Source: Galbibacter marinus
Lineage (GTDB): Bacteria; Bacteroidota; Bacteroidia; Flavobacteriales; Flavobacteriaceae
Assembly (NCBI RefSeq): GCF_000300875.1
Contig: NZ_AMSG01000007.1
Location: 1 to 64,000 of the forward strand
Direction: 5' to 3'
Length of the DNA stretch: 64,000 bases
The position numbers were made by a program, and so were the translations under genes. The notes beneath the pieces are model-generated. The model did not search any database. It saw nothing but the letters and a program-made list of their open reading frames with translations, and was not told the DNA's origin. This document shows, piece by piece, positions 38,223-48,224 of the stretch; position 1 is the stretch's first letter; every line of letters starts with the position of its first letter.

Positions 38223-38567
38223 ATGGTTGTAAATAATAGTAATACAAAGTCATACACTTGGGGTGATCAGTGCAAGGCATGGGAATTACTCTTATCTGAT
38301 CAGGTGATTATCAAAGAGGAACTTATGCCTCCACAAACACAAGAACAACTGCATTTCCACCATAAAACAGACCAATTCTTTTATATTTTAGAAGGTGAAG
38401 CTACCTTTAATATAGATCAGAAAAATGTTTCAGTATCTAAAGGAGAGGGCATTGAGATTAAAAGAGAGCAGGTTCACAAAATTGCCAACACCTCTTCTAC
38501 AGACTTGCGCTTTTTAGTATTGTCATTCCCTGGCAATAGTGCGGATAGAATAAATTTAAAACAATAA
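38223..38567 (+). CDS. small cupin domain protein
   Basis: A 114-residue single cupin. Metal-site residues fit the two cupin motifs: EQLHFHHKTDQFFYILEGE (His, His, Glu pattern) and the later KREQVHKIAN (His). Such proteins are sugar- or metabolite-binding isomerases, dioxygenases or sensors; no specific role can be assigned. A 290-base gap without genes precedes it. Confidence 0.85.
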   Translation: MVVNNSNTKSYTWGDQCKAWELLLSDQVIIKEELMPPQTQEQLHFHHKTDQFFYILEGEATFNIDQKNVSVSKGEGIEIKREQVHKIANTSSTDLRFLVLSFPGNSADRINLKQ

Positions 38568-38661
38568 TCCACCTACATTTTAGGTTGACTAAACCCTAAT
38601 GAATTGAGTAGAATCTTTCAAACTTTGGCAAAAACTTTTACATTTATTATTTCAATCACTA

Positions 38662-39674
38662 ATGGCAGAGAAATTCGGTAAAACTTGGTGGGGTCAAAAG
38701 TGGCTTCAATCCCTTAACAATATTGACTATAGTAATCGTCTTCCACGTGGGAGTACTTATGCTAGAAAAGGTTATGTAACCAAAATTAAAATACAAGGAA
38801 ATCACATCGACGCTTTTGTACAAGGGAGCAAAATGACACCCTATAAGGTGCAGCTCAAACTTCCTGAATTCTCTGGGGTAGCCTTAAATGATTTTATAGA
38901 CAAACTTGCCGAAAAGCCTTTATTGATTTCTAAATTGTTTAATAGAGAGTTGGACCCAACATTGTTAACCTTTGCCGAGAAGAACGGTTTAAAGATTTTT
39001 CCAAAACAGTGGTCGGACATTGAAATGAACTGTAATTGCCCAGATTGGGCAGTTCCCTGCAAACACTTAGCTGCCGTTATATACAAAATCAGTGCGGAGA
39101 TTGATAACAACCCTCCCAATACCTTAAGGATAAGAATATGGATTCTACTCTTAGCGGCAAGCTTGATTTACTTTTTGAAAAACTAGACAGTATTGTAAAT
39201 ACCTCTGAAAAAGTATTAATCTTCACCCAGTTCCGAGAAATGGGTGAACTATTGCAACACTTCATTGCTGAGCGTTACGGAGAGTCGCCGATGTTCTATC
39301 ATGGTGGATGCTCGTTAAAACAGCGCACACAAATGGTAAAAGATTTTCAAGACAACCCTGCGGACAAAATTTTTATTTTATCCTTGAAAGCCGCTGGAAC
39401 TGGGCTCAACCTTACAGCTGCCAATCACGTAATTCATTATGATCTGTGGTGGAATCCTGCTGTGGAGGCACAAGCTACCGATAGAGCTTATCGCATCGGA
39501 CAGAAAAAAAATGTAATGGTTCATCGACTAATTACAAAAAACACCTTTGAGGAGCGTATCAATGCGATGATTAATTCTAAAAAGGCATTGGCAGAGATGA
39601 CGGTTTCTACTGGTGAGAATTGGATTGGTAACCTGAGCAATAAGGAACTAAAAGACTTGTTTACACTGGGATAA
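38662..39674 (+). pseudogene. SNF2-family helicase remnant with internal deletion
   Basis: Two pieces of one gene survive. 38662-39116 encodes the N-terminus of SWIM-type SNF2 proteins (AEKFGKTWWGQKWLQSL) and the SWIM zinc site CNCPDWAVPCKH. From about 39111 another frame continues as PSQYLKDKN and SGKLDLLFEKLDS, then the SNF2 helicase C domain (VLIFTQFREM, LKAAGTGLNLTAAN, QATDRAYRIGQ). The ATPase half between, several hundred residues including Walker A and DExx, is gone, and the frame shifts at the join. The 3' part is open as 39138-39674 and could be translated alone, but would lack ATPase activity. Confidence 0.9.
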
Positions 39675-40020
39675 TTCCATAATGGTCAAAAACAAAAAAA
39701 GCCTTCAACTTTCTAGCTATTGCTAAAAAGGAAAGCCTTTCATTGGTTTAACTATTAAACCTTCAGCAGCACTCCTGCTACTGAACAACACAACTATCTT
39801 TATGTGATTAAAGTCACTGATCTAATTCAGCGCTTTACAATCCTCTTTAACAATAGATTATTTTAAAAAAAGGAATTCACATTATATTATAATAAGTGGT
39901 GAACTTATATAAAGTTCAAAAAAAATATCAAAGTAACTTATTTGGCAAAGATATAAATTAATGGCAAATGCCTGTTATCATTGTCTTGAATATTTTTCTA
40001 ACCATACAAGGGAAGCCTAC
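39675..40020. other. 346-base spacer without gene
   Basis: Lies between the convergent SNF2 remnant and the xylan locus. AT-rich. It holds a small palindrome (GAACTT-ATATA-AAGTTC at 39901-39917) but no frame or RNA gene that I can see. Confidence 0.5.
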
Positions 40021-42174
40021 CTATCTAGAAAACATCCAGTAATCAAAATGCAAAATTTTACTTGGGGCTTTTGCTTTAAATATAAAATACACATCGTGAA
40101 CACCTGTGACTTTCTCTGAAATTTCTGACCTTACTAGCTCCCAACGGTCTTCCCCTCCAGTGAGTGGTACCTTAATCTCTGCAATCTTTTGTCCGTCTTT
40201 CGAATCAAGTCGCACTTCTATACTCACATCACCATTATGAACTGTCCCGACACGAGCGGTAAATTCTTTGGCTCCTGTATTTTGAAAATCAACGGATCTA
40301 ACCATTGTAAAAGCCCCTTTAGCTTCCCCGGTGACATATATTCCTACAGTCTCATTTTCTTTAGCTTTTACCTTTTCTGACCAGGCGATTGTTTCTGCTT
40401 CATTTTTACGATAGGGATTTAAAGTTTGTAGGGCCTGCTGAATTCCAGCAGTCATACTCATTTGTTCAATCTCCCCTTTGGAGTTGAAATTAGCCTTTTC
40501 CACTGCTACTGATCTTGTAAACCCACTTCCTCCAGGTAGTGCACCACTGTGGTAGAAAAAGTAGGTGTTTCCTTTAAAATCAATAATAGCAGGGTGATTT
40601 GTAAAAGATCTTCCTTCTTGAGGCATTACTTTCCCTCTGTAGGTATAAGGCCCAGTTATGTTCTTGCTCGTCGAGTATCCGATATGCTCTGGAATTGGCC
40701 CAGCTGCGAATAACAAATAATAAAGATCATCTCTCTTATAGAGCCATGGACCTTCTTCATAGGTTGTGGGTCGTAGCTCATCTTTCTCACCCTCTCGCTT
40801 TCCAAAGGATTTAATAGTATTTGGAATTTTACTTATCTCCCCTTCTATGCTGATCATGTCTTCATTTAGTTTGACGTAATAACACTCAGGATTTCCCCAA
40901 AAAAGATATCCCTGACCATGATCGTCTATAAAAACCGTAGGGTCTATATCTGCATTACTATTGCTAATTAAAGGTTTGCCTAGTGGATCCCTAAAAGGAC
41001 CATAAGGAGAGTCTGCAACCGCCACTCCAATGCCATTTTTACCCTCTTTAGAGGTAATGGGTACATACATGTAAAATTTCCCATCCCGTTCAATGGCCTG
41101 AGGTGCCCAAGCGTTTTGTTTGCCCCAACTAAAATCCTTATACGATAGCACTGTTCCATGATCGGTCCAATTTACCATATCCTGAGTGGTGTATAATCTC
41201 CAATCATTCATCGTAAACCACGTAGACTCATCTTCATCATGTGAGGTGTATAAATACAATGTCCCATTGTAAACCATTGGGGCTGGATCTGCAGTGTAAT
41301 TGGTTTGAATAATCGGATTATAGATACTTGGGATTGCGGGCAGTTTTATTTCTTGAAGCTCAAGCATTTGTCTTGCATATCTTTTTCCAAGTTTTTGATA
41401 ACCTTTGGTTGAAAAATGTAATCGATCAGCTACCGCATCACAGCCTTCGGATGAAATCACATAGCTGTTTGGGATGTGATCTGGCAAGGTGGCTATTATT
41501 TCATTCATGCTCCAACAAGCACCTCCTTGCTCTTCACTGACCATTTCACCTGCTAGAAGAGGTACTTGTTTAGGATCTAGATTAAGGTCTTTAATTAAAT
41601 TATCATAAACCCCTTTTAGTTTTTGTGGCCATGTAGTATCCCCTGTATTGGATTCACCTTGGTGAACCAAAATCCCTTTTATCACGCCGTCTTTTTGGGC
41701 GATTTTAGCAAGTTCAACCAATCTACCATAGGGATTACCATCATATTCTTTTACCATGTTTTTTAACCAATCTGGTGATGCATCCACATAAGATTGGTAA
41801 TTTTCCTTATCAAATAGCTCAATTTTACAACCACCAACAGCTACGTTAATAACACCAACCTGTATATTATCTGGTAAGTATTTGATCATTTCTCTTCCGA
41901 AAAAATCTGTTGGGGTCATCCCTGTACTACATCGAACTAATGGCGGTTTAGCAGTATACCAATGACCCATTACCCGGTTTAATTCTGGGCAGTCTACCCC
42001 TTGAAGTATCTTAAACCTCGGATCTGTTTCTACAGTATCCTGAGGCTGTATTCTAGCATGACCTTCCATATTGGACTGACCAAAAGCAAGGTATATATGG
42101 AAATTGGGATCCTGGGCAGTAGCTTGGCAAATTACCATAAACATTCCAAGGTAGATAAGCATTTTTGTTTTCAT
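40021..42174 (-). CDS. CE6 acetyl xylan esterase - GH43 - CBM6 three-domain enzyme
   Basis: Secreted enzyme of 717 residues with signal peptide 1-20 (QATA/Q). About 24-275: SGNH-type CE6 esterase with Ser34 in [13 protein letters not shown] near 171-176 and Asp250/His253 in DRLHFS. About 285-588: GH43 five-blade propeller with base Asp296 (YTADPAPM), Asp411 (DIDPTVF) and acid Glu474 (EEGPWLY). About 590-717: CBM6-like beta sandwich ending in DYWMFSR. It should remove acetyl groups and arabinose or xylose units from the same xylan chain. Last gene of the xylan locus; no T9SS C-terminal domain. Confidence 0.88.
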   Translation of the reverse strand: MKTKMLIYLGMFMVICQATAQDPNFHIYLAFGQSNMEGHARIQPQDTVETDPRFKILQGVDCPELNRVMGHWYTAKPPLVRCSTGMTPTDFFGREMIKYLPDNIQVGVINVAVGGCKIELFDKENYQSYVDASPDWLKNMVKEYDGNPYGRLVELAKIAQKDGVIKGILVHQGESNTGDTTWPQKLKGVYDNLIKDLNLDPKQVPLLAGEMVSEEQGGACWSMNEIIATLPDHIPNSYVISSEGCDAVADRLHFSTKGYQKLGKRYARQMLELQEIKLPAIPSIYNPIIQTNYTADPAPMVYNGTLYLYTSHDEDESTWFTMNDWRLYTTQDMVNWTDHGTVLSYKDFSWGKQNAWAPQAIERDGKFYMYVPITSKEGKNGIGVAVADSPYGPFRDPLGKPLISNSNADIDPTVFIDDHGQGYLFWGNPECYYVKLNEDMISIEGEISKIPNTIKSFGKREGEKDELRPTTYEEGPWLYKRDDLYYLLFAAGPIPEHIGYSTSKNITGPYTYRGKVMPQEGRSFTNHPAIIDFKGNTYFFYHSGALPGGSGFTRSVAVEKANFNSKGEIEQMSMTAGIQQALQTLNPYRKNEAETIAWSEKVKAKENETVGIYVTGEAKGAFTMVRSVDFQNTGAKEFTARVGTVHNGDVSIEVRLDSKDGQKIAEIKVPLTGGEDRWELVRSEISEKVTGVHDVYFIFKAKAPSKILHFDYWMFSR

Positions 42175-42216
42175 TGTAATGGCTGTTATTATTATTTAGT
42201 TGACGTTACTTTTCTT

Positions 42217-43551
42217 TTATTTTGAGGATTTAAAAATTGGTTTAATAAAGCTTATAAAATATTGCCAATTCGGCTCTACTGTATGTCCACCTTCATGGAT
42301 CCTAAAAACGAGCTTTCCTTGGGAAAGAAATTCTCCTACTTCGGGGTATTGTAATGCTGACAACCCTTTTTCTGCGTAGAGTTTGTAGGCCTCACTTGCA
42401 TGCAAACTGGCTAAAAACATTCCTTTAGCATCGACCCAATTGCCCTCAACACTTGGATCCCCAGCACTTATGAACACTGGTCTTGGGGCAGTGAGCGCTA
42501 TTAAATGATGAGCATCCACAGGCAAATCATCAACCGTTAAGGGCCCTGCGTATTTTATAAAATTAGGAGCAAACCAATGGTACTCGAAACTAGAGGCCAA
42601 ATTTTCTACCTGCTCCCCAAAATTACGTCTGAGGATCTTTGTTCCACCAGCTCCAGCAGAACCGATAAATCCTGCAGCAAATCGCTTGTCATAGGCCATG
42701 GTTACCATGGCGGCCTTACCATAACGTGAAAGTCCTTCTATGGCAACCTTTTTCTCATTTACCCTCGGGTGACTCTTAAAATAATCGAGTGCTCTACTTG
42801 CACCCCATGCCCAAGCTTTTAAGGTGCCCCAATCCTCTAATTTTCGAGGTTCTCCCTTATTTACCAGACCTATGATTCCCGATGAAAGTCCAGCACCATT
42901 ATCTGCTTGATAACTTGTGGGAATCAAGGAAGCATAACCAAATCCTTCGGCTAACAATTGTTCTTGCCATGGGATTTTCTGCTGGCTTGCTGGATTAAAT
43001 CCTGCTGGGAACTGCCAATCAAATTTTAATATTACGGGTACCTTTTTATAATCCGTTGGAAGGGTTAAAGTCATTTCAATACACACCTTAATATTAGGGT
43101 AAGAGGTATTGTCAACAACCCCTAAAAGCTTTTGAACAACAACTGGGTATTGACTAATTACGGAATCTTTTTCGGCAATCACCTTCCAGTGTACTTCTGG
43201 TATCTTCTCTGGAAAACGTCCATAAACCTCAGTGTCAAAAGCTTCATATATTTCTAAACGACGCTCTTCCCACTGGGAAACAGAACTGACAGTAGTGCCG
43301 TTATTAAAGTTCAGTAATTCTGGCAGTTCAAAGGAGCGTACCTTTGATTCATCTGAATTTGCAGCATTTGGTGCATTTGGATCCCCTGAAGGTCCCGGTC
43401 TTAAAGATTCAATACCCAATTTATCCATCATCAATTTATGATCTGCAGTATTTAAACGATTAATACTGTCCAAGGCATGCTGTGAAAATTGGGCGGTCAA
43501 TGTTCCTGAAAACACAAATAACATCAAAGTAATTAGTGATCGTTGTCTCAT
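42217..43551 (-). CDS. CE15 glucuronoyl esterase
   Basis: An alpha/beta hydrolase of 444 residues with signal peptide 1-20. The CE15 signature GxSRxGK is present as GLSRYGK with nucleophile Ser275; the catalytic His419 is in IHEGGHTVEP. CE15 enzymes cut the ester between 4-O-methyl-glucuronic acid on xylan and lignin alcohols. Conserved WGTLKAWAWGASRALDYF (about 241-258) also fits the family. It sits between the GH10 and CE6-GH43 genes, 42 bases from the latter, in the same operon. Confidence 0.88.
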   Translation of the reverse strand: MRQRSLITLMLFVFSGTLTAQFSQHALDSINRLNTADHKLMMDKLGIESLRPGPSGDPNAPNAANSDESKVRSFELPELLNFNNGTTVSSVSQWEERRLEIYEAFDTEVYGRFPEKIPEVHWKVIAEKDSVISQYPVVVQKLLGVVDNTSYPNIKVCIEMTLTLPTDYKKVPVILKFDWQFPAGFNPASQQKIPWQEQLLAEGFGYASLIPTSYQADNGAGLSSGIIGLVNKGEPRKLEDWGTLKAWAWGASRALDYFKSHPRVNEKKVAIEGLSRYGKAAMVTMAYDKRFAAGFIGSAGAGGTKILRRNFGEQVENLASSFEYHWFAPNFIKYAGPLTVDDLPVDAHHLIALTAPRPVFISAGDPSVEGNWVDAKGMFLASLHASEAYKLYAEKGLSALQYPEVGEFLSQGKLVFRIHEGGHTVEPNWQYFISFIKPIFKSSK

Positions 43552-43587
43552 CTTATTATCTTTTAATACCCAGGTTGTTTTGAGAAA

Positions 43588-44736
43588 TTATCGCACTAAT
43601 TCTATTAGTTCTTTCACTACGGGCTTAGCTTGGTTATCACGATCAAAAAGTAACGGATAATCGGTTCTTCCTCTAACAGGCCAGTTATTTTTCCATGAAT
43701 TCCCATCGTTAATTCCCCAAAGTGCAACCCTACTTATATGGTCACTATGCTTTAAGAAAAGTTTGAAAAATTCTACATATCGCTGGGTAAACTGTCTTTG
43801 GACATCCTCAGGCAGTCCATTGGGAAATGGATTCATCTTATCCTCATAAGTATAGGTGTCTGAGAGTTCTGCTCCAGCATCACCCCATGGAGACGGTAGC
43901 ACGCTGAGTTCTAGTTCGGTAATCATAACCTTCCCTAATTGCGAATAAGCCTCTAAACTTTTATCAAATTCTTTTATATCTGGATGGTTTAACCCTATAT
44001 GCCCTTGCATTCCGATACCATGGATAGGAATTCCTTCATCTTTTAATTTTTTAACCATTTTAACGACCCCATTTCGTTTACTTGGAATAGCCATCGAATA
44101 ATCATTGTAATACAGCTCAGCATCTGGATCGGCTTGATGAGCAAATTTAAAAGCAAGTTTAATAAAATCTTCTCCTAAAATTTGATAGAACTTACTATTG
44201 CGGTAGCTCCCATCATCCTCAATGGCTTCATTGACCACATCCCAAGAATCTATTCTTCCTTTATACCTTCCAACAACGGTAAAAATATGGGTTTTCATTC
44301 GCTCGGTAAGTACTTCTTTGGACACCAAATTACCTTGTTGATCTGTAAAGAACCATCTTGGAGCCTGGGAATGCCATATTAGAGTGTGTCCGTGTATATG
44401 CATATTGTTTTGCTCCCCAAATTCTACAAATTTATCGGCAAGCTCAAAGTTAAATTCGCCTTCTTTTGCTTGTATTCTTCCACTCTTCATGACATTCTCA
44501 GCAACTATAGAATTAAATTGACTCTGAGCAATGTGCATTTCGCTTGGTTTATTTCCCATTAGCTGCCATGCGTTTAGGGCTGTTCCTATGTAAAATTTAT
44601 CCTTGTAAGCGTCTTTAAGGGTCATTTGCGTGCTAGGCTCACTTTGGGCTACTGCTTTTTGGATCGTACAGATAGAAAAGCTTATTACTGCATAGCACAT
44701 TAGTGTCATGATCCTCATATGGGTTCTTTTTAACAT
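43588..44736 (-). CDS. GH10 endo-1,4-beta-xylanase
   Basis: A single-domain GH10 xylanase of 382 residues. Acid/base Glu170 is in WDVVNEAI, nucleophile Glu274 in ITELEL, and substrate-site HGHTLIWHSQ at about 115-124. Signal peptide to about residue 30 (AVAQ). A second ATG at residue 7 (44718) may be the true start. It cuts the xylan backbone inside the chain. No CBM or lipobox, so it is probably periplasmic and acts on imported fragments. A 266-base gap with an inverted repeat lies upstream. Confidence 0.93.
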   Translation of the reverse strand: MLKRTHMRIMTLMCYAVISFSICTIQKAVAQSEPSTQMTLKDAYKDKFYIGTALNAWQLMGNKPSEMHIAQSQFNSIVAENVMKSGRIQAKEGEFNFELADKFVEFGEQNNMHIHGHTLIWHSQAPRWFFTDQQGNLVSKEVLTERMKTHIFTVVGRYKGRIDSWDVVNEAIEDDGSYRNSKFYQILGEDFIKLAFKFAHQADPDAELYYNDYSMAIPSKRNGVVKMVKKLKDEGIPIHGIGMQGHIGLNHPDIKEFDKSLEAYSQLGKVMITELELSVLPSPWGDAGAELSDTYTYEDKMNPFPNGLPEDVQRQFTQRYVEFFKLFLKHSDHISRVALWGINDGNSWKNNWPVRGRTDYPLLFDRDNQAKPVVKELIELVR

Positions 44737-44833
44737 ACCGTTGTTTATTTAAAAATGCGCTAACCTTGTTATTGTAATGATCTTTTATCAAGGTTGAGTA
44801 TTGTTGGTTTTTTCTTTATTACTATCAAACAGG

Positions 44834-44919
44834 TCTCCTAAGCCCAGGAAAGCTTATTAGTATACTGGATTTTAGCGTCACCGCGCTTTCCAATAAACAA
44901 GCTTCCTTAGGTTAGGAGA
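44834..44919. repeat. imperfect inverted repeat between the two xylanase genes
   Basis: The arms TCTCCTAAGCCCAGGAAAGC (44834-44853) and the complement of TTCCTTAGGTTAGGAGA (44903-44919) match with few differences; weaker pairing extends inward. The RNA could fold into a long stem between the core xus genes and the accessory enzymes. It may be a partial terminator or processing site. Confidence 0.5.
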
Positions 44920-45002
44920 ACTATGGTGTGTAAAACTACACTTGACTAAAATTAAATATATGTATGGTTATTTTAAGTATCTAATTCATAAAACTATAGC
45001 TA

Positions 45003-47138
45003 TTAAAGTCCTTTTAATGCTTCAGCGAAACTTTGGTACGCTGGCTTTCTGTTCAAATTAATATCCCATAGACCTTGAAATTCTCCTGGTAACCAGCTTG
45101 CGTCCTCTGGACTATCACTGATTCCCCATACGGTAATACCATAGCGTTGTTCTTTTGGGACATTATCAATATATGCTTGTACCACATAGGCGTACATCTC
45201 CGCTTGAAGTTGAAGAATCTCCTCTGTGGCCTCTGAAGTATTTGTTCTAACATCAAGTTCCGATACCTTAACTAATTTTCCTGTTTGAGCCAGAAGCTTA
45301 AACATTTCAGTAATTTTATCTTTATCAGAATCAATACTAATGTGCATTTGAGTTCCAATTCCATCCACTGTAGCCCCTTGACTTTCAATGTAGGACACAT
45401 AGTCAATCAGACCCTTACATTTGTCTAAATTGTACTCTAAATTATAGTCATTTATAAATAAGAGGTCTTCCGGTTTTCCGAATTCCCGAGCAAGATTAAA
45501 TGCTTTTACGGCATAATCTTTTCCTAGATAATCTTGCCAGTAAAATTCATCGCTACTTATATCGGAATCGGTTTGGGCGCTTTTTAACTCATAGGGATTT
45601 CCGTCATCCATTGGTTCATTAACTACATCCCATGCATTGACATAGGGAAGTCCCGTAACCATAGTTTCAATCCAGCGTTCTAATTCTTGTTCAACGATGG
45701 CTTTTTTCACCTCATCGTCTCTTATTAGTATGGTGGTAGACCCGCCACCTCCAGAGGCGCTAATCAGAGATACATTATCGATATATACTGTTCCTGCAAA
45801 TTCTCCATAACTAACGATGAGTCTTTGACGGTCAGCTGCCGTTGCGGTTGTGGAAAGTTCAACGCGTTGCCATTCTTGGTTTACGTTTACTTGTCCAAAT
45901 GCATTGGAGCTGTAATCAGGGCTTTGTAATTCTGGTCGGATGATACCTTCTGCATCCCCTTTTACCCAAAAACTCAGGGTATACATTTCTCCATTAGTCA
46001 AAGCTTCTGGAAATTCGTAGACAGATTGTACTTCCCAAAATCCCCCTGTTATCGATGGATTGGTTAAGTAAAATGCCTTTCCTTGATTCCCATATCCAAG
46101 ACCATCTTGGGTTACGCCCATTTGAGCATTATTACCCCAGCCTCCCCAGCCAGTTCCTGTTTCAAAATCTCCGTTTTCAACCAAATTGCTAACAATCAGG
46201 TCACCCTGGGTATCGTATACATAAAGGTTATTAACATCAATTGTATAGGTTACTCCAGCGCTATAACCAAAATCAAAGTTTAAGCTAAAACTATCCCCTG
46301 CAAAATCCTTCACTTTGAATCGTACTTCATTCCAAGAAAAACCTGTTTGAAAGAATTCAGTTGCTTCTCCATCTGAATCATAGTCCAACGCGGGGGTATT
46401 CTCATTTAAACCTTCGAATGATATTCGTCCTTGTCCAGGCTGGTCTGATTTTATATAAAATATCACTTCGTATTCATGTCCCGCAACCACTGGAATATCT
46501 GGAGTGGTCAATCGAACAGCTCCAGGGTCCTCATTTGCTGAGGCTACTTGAATTTCAATTGCATTGGCCCCTTCTCCAATTCCTTGTCCATCTACAATAC
46601 TTAATCCTTGACTATTAGTGGTATATCCAGATAGACTCCCATCTTCCAAACCTGCTTTATCCAAATCATTTGGAAAAGAAGGAGATTCAATAACAAGTGG
46701 AGCAAGTGTCCCGTTTAAATAACTTGCATTTTGATTGGCGTGCCAGGTAAGAGTGTGTCCAAATACTGAGGTTCCTACGGCTTCTGCCGCCGCGATAAGT
46801 TCATTGACCTGCCTTAGTTCTATGGTTCCGTCAGCTTGTACCACAGCACCATGCTTCATTCCGTAACCTAAGGTTAGTTCATGGAAGTTTTTATTGATCA
46901 ATCGGTAGGCAAGGCCTTTATTGACATAGTCAGATAATGAAACGGCTCCGCCTAATTTAAACTTAGGATTTGAACTACTGTCGATATAACTTTTAAGAGG
47001 TTCATATTCATTTAATTCTTCTTGCGCCTGAATAGCTTTTGGTTTTTCCACTGCAAATTCTAATGGATCTAGGTCGGCGCAGGAAAAGACCATAGCTAAA
47101 ACGCCGCTATATACGAGAAAACGATTTATATATTGCAT
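45003..47138 (-). CDS. GH10 xylanase lipoprotein with two inserted CBM4/9-like domains
   Basis: A 711-residue outer-membrane lipoprotein (Cys20 in VFSC). The GH10 barrel is split: its first part (about 55-155, with FGHTLTWHANQ) is followed by two beta-sandwich CBMs at about 165-308 and 318-460, a Gly-rich linker (ASGGGGS), then the rest of the barrel with acid/base Glu508 (WDVVNEPM) and nucleophile Glu627 (VSELDV). This split layout is the one described for Xyn10C-type surface xylanases of Bacteroidetes. It lies 20 bases after the surface-binding lipoprotein gene. Confidence 0.92.
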   Translation of the reverse strand: MQYINRFLVYSGVLAMVFSCADLDPLEFAVEKPKAIQAQEELNEYEPLKSYIDSSSNPKFKLGGAVSLSDYVNKGLAYRLINKNFHELTLGYGMKHGAVVQADGTIELRQVNELIAAAEAVGTSVFGHTLTWHANQNASYLNGTLAPLVIESPSFPNDLDKAGLEDGSLSGYTTNSQGLSIVDGQGIGEGANAIEIQVASANEDPGAVRLTTPDIPVVAGHEYEVIFYIKSDQPGQGRISFEGLNENTPALDYDSDGEATEFFQTGFSWNEVRFKVKDFAGDSFSLNFDFGYSAGVTYTIDVNNLYVYDTQGDLIVSNLVENGDFETGTGWGGWGNNAQMGVTQDGLGYGNQGKAFYLTNPSITGGFWEVQSVYEFPEALTNGEMYTLSFWVKGDAEGIIRPELQSPDYSSNAFGQVNVNQEWQRVELSTTATAADRQRLIVSYGEFAGTVYIDNVSLISASGGGGSTTILIRDDEVKKAIVEQELERWIETMVTGLPYVNAWDVVNEPMDDGNPYELKSAQTDSDISSDEFYWQDYLGKDYAVKAFNLAREFGKPEDLLFINDYNLEYNLDKCKGLIDYVSYIESQGATVDGIGTQMHISIDSDKDKITEMFKLLAQTGKLVKVSELDVRTNTSEATEEILQLQAEMYAYVVQAYIDNVPKEQRYGITVWGISDSPEDASWLPGEFQGLWDINLNRKPAYQSFAEALKGL

Positions 47139-47158
47139 AATCGATTTTGTTTTAAATT

Positions 47159-48190
47159 TTATTCTACTACTGGTGAAAAGGTCTCCATGGCCACACCACG
47201 ATCTCTAAGAACTAGCGTATCGGTGGTACTTACTGAAATTTCATCCATGTTCACTTGATACTCTAGGTAAAGGGCATCACGGTCTTCGCCTCCCCAACTT
47301 TCCTTCTCTCCATCTTTCACAAACTTCCCACTTCCGCTAGCGGTATACTGATCAGAACCTGCACTAATGGTACAGTTCCCAGCATCATCAAAGCTTAAGA
47401 TTAAGGTACAGTTCACTGCGTATCCTTCGCTATTTTGAAAAGTCAAGTCCAATGAAGTTTCAGTTAGACTACGCGTTGAAAGCCCTATGACTTGATCATC
47501 CTCAACATATTGTTGATGTCTAACCACTGTATCGTCAAGACTTTCATTTCCTGGGGTTCCTTTAATGACATCAACACCACGACGCAAATAATTTCCTTCC
47601 CAAGTGTTGATATATTTTACTGCGTATAAGATGTAATCCTTAGGTAAAACATCCCAATCATCCGCAACTGCTTTTCTAGGATTGGCCGCAAGAGGTCTTC
47701 CTGACAAAACAGAATCTGCATTGACCACATTGGTCATTTGAAGCGGGATAACATAGTTTCTACTAGTGGCAAGTGGATCCGCAAAAAAAGCATCGCTAAA
47801 TTGAACCTCCACACCACCAGCAATCTCGCCTTTTGGTATTTTGATCTCGTTGGAATTAAGAGTATAATAATTCTCTGGCATAGGTAGGATCTTCTCACCA
47901 CCCTGCTCGAAAAGTAGGTTTTCGGTTATAGTGTTATCGACCTGAAAATTGATACGAACATCGCGATCATTGTGGTAAGTCCCTCCAATGGTTGCCATTA
48001 TTTTGGTCTTTCCTTGGTTGTCTAATGTGGTATCAAAAATATCTTCACCAAAGGTAATTGTCCTCACCGGGTATTGGTAAGCAAAATAAACCGTTTGGAA
48101 CTGATAGTCATCAAATTCAGTCTTATCATTATGACAAGAAGTCAAACCTGAAAAAATAAGTAATGCTGCTATATAGAGTTTGATTTTCAT
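47159..48190 (-). CDS. surface glycan-binding lipoprotein (XusE/SusE-like, DUF1735)
   Basis: A 343-residue lipoprotein. The frame is open to 48256, but the start at 48190 begins a clean lipoprotein signal ending at Cys19 (GLTSC), so the longer form is rejected. The N-terminal half contains a DUF1735-type domain (FQTVYFAYQYPVRTITFGE; YYTLNSNEIKIPKGE), and the second half a DUF5627-like beta domain. By position it equals xusE in the conserved xylan system. Likely role: binding xylan on the cell surface beside SusD. Confidence 0.82.
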   Translation of the reverse strand: MKIKLYIAALLIFSGLTSCHNDKTEFDDYQFQTVYFAYQYPVRTITFGEDIFDTTLDNQGKTKIMATIGGTYHNDRDVRINFQVDNTITENLLFEQGGEKILPMPENYYTLNSNEIKIPKGEIAGGVEVQFSDAFFADPLATSRNYVIPLQMTNVVNADSVLSGRPLAANPRKAVADDWDVLPKDYILYAVKYINTWEGNYLRRGVDVIKGTPGNESLDDTVVRHQQYVEDDQVIGLSTRSLTETSLDLTFQNSEGYAVNCTLILSFDDAGNCTISAGSDQYTASGSGKFVKDGEKESWGGEDRDALYLEYQVNMDEISVSTTDTLVLRDRGVAMETFSPVVE

Positions 48191-48224
48191 ATTGTTTTCT
48201 TTGTTTATAAAAGGGACGGACTTA

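Noticed and set aside
38662-39186. 174-residue SWIM protein as an intact gene
   Set aside because: Its last about 25 residues come from reading the helicase part in the wrong frame; the piece is half of a deleted SNF2 gene.
39901-39917. GAACTT-ATATA-AAGTTC as a terminator of the xylan locus
   Set aside because: On the minus strand the T run lies before the stem, not after it, so it does not have terminator form.
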